DNA from: an uncultured Bacilli bacterium | Lineage (GTDB): Bacteria; Bacillota_I; Bacilli_A; RF39; UBA660 | Length of the DNA: 15,672 nt | NCBI GenBank assembly: GCA_944329255.1 | Contig: CALVIA010000021.1 | Location: forward strand, 1 to 15,672 | Direction: 5' to 3' | Shown here: in pieces, positions 15,625 through 15,672 of the stretch | How the letters are laid out: every line of letters begins with the position of its first letter | How positions within the stretch are numbered: position 1 is the first letter of the stretch | Made by a program: the position numbers and the translations under genes | Notes under the pieces: generated by a model | The model's input: only the letters and a program-made list of their open reading frames with translations | Database searches by the model: none | What the model was told of the DNA's origin: nothing

Positions 15625-15672
15625 ATTATTTTACCTTTATATTTCAATGATTTTCTATAATTTTATCTCTCA

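Overview
The window is very AT-rich (roughly a quarter G+C, judged by eye) with a low-GC Gram-positive housekeeping set: PolC-type replicase, dnaG-rpoD-trmK in macromolecular-synthesis-operon order, a YqfQ/VrrA-like protein and a T-box-controlled serS. All stops are TAA or TAG and tryptophan is read from TGG, so the standard bacterial code fits. Together with type IV pilus-like genes and pilin-DUF6273-like fusion proteins, this suggests an uncultured, probably gut-associated, small-genome member of the Bacillota/Mycoplasmatota border groups (RF39-like). That placement is inference.

Layout: nearly everything is on the minus strand, so each block reads right to left. At the right end lies a pilin-like adhesin (15572-14298) with a hairpin-bearing leader. 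An unexplained GC-rich patch and an AT-only terminator-like repeat separate it from dnaG-rpoD-trmK (14069-10620). A plus-strand YqfQ/VrrA-like gene (10280-10606) converges on trmK, and the two share a bidirectional terminator. Divergent from it run pilC-pilD (10167-7199), giving the inner-membrane platform and the prepilin peptidase of a type IV pilus-like machine. Next come a strong promoter, a serine T-box leader and serS (6952-5675), closed by an intrinsic terminator. polC (5569-1256) follows, and 14 bp behind it is a second pilin-like adhesin (1241-27). No rRNA, tRNA, CRISPR array or transposase was found.

The most notable content is the pair of pilin-like adhesins. Their N-terminal pilin stalks are unrelated in detail, but they share an exactly 287-residue C-terminal module about 80% identical by hand alignment. 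In its last part, 14 of 24 consecutive codons differ at 21 nucleotides, all at codon positions 1 and 2 and none at position 3. The segment is much GC-richer than its surroundings (33 of 72 bases in each copy) and ends at a conserved GC-rich block. This is the fingerprint expected of the variable region (VR) of a diversity-generating retroelement (DGR), in which template adenines are randomised during reverse transcription. No reverse transcriptase, template repeat or accessory gene lies in the window, so a machine acting from elsewhere in the genome is proposed. With pilC and pilD nearby, the picture is of surface pilins whose exposed lectin-like end is diversified by targeted mutagenesis.
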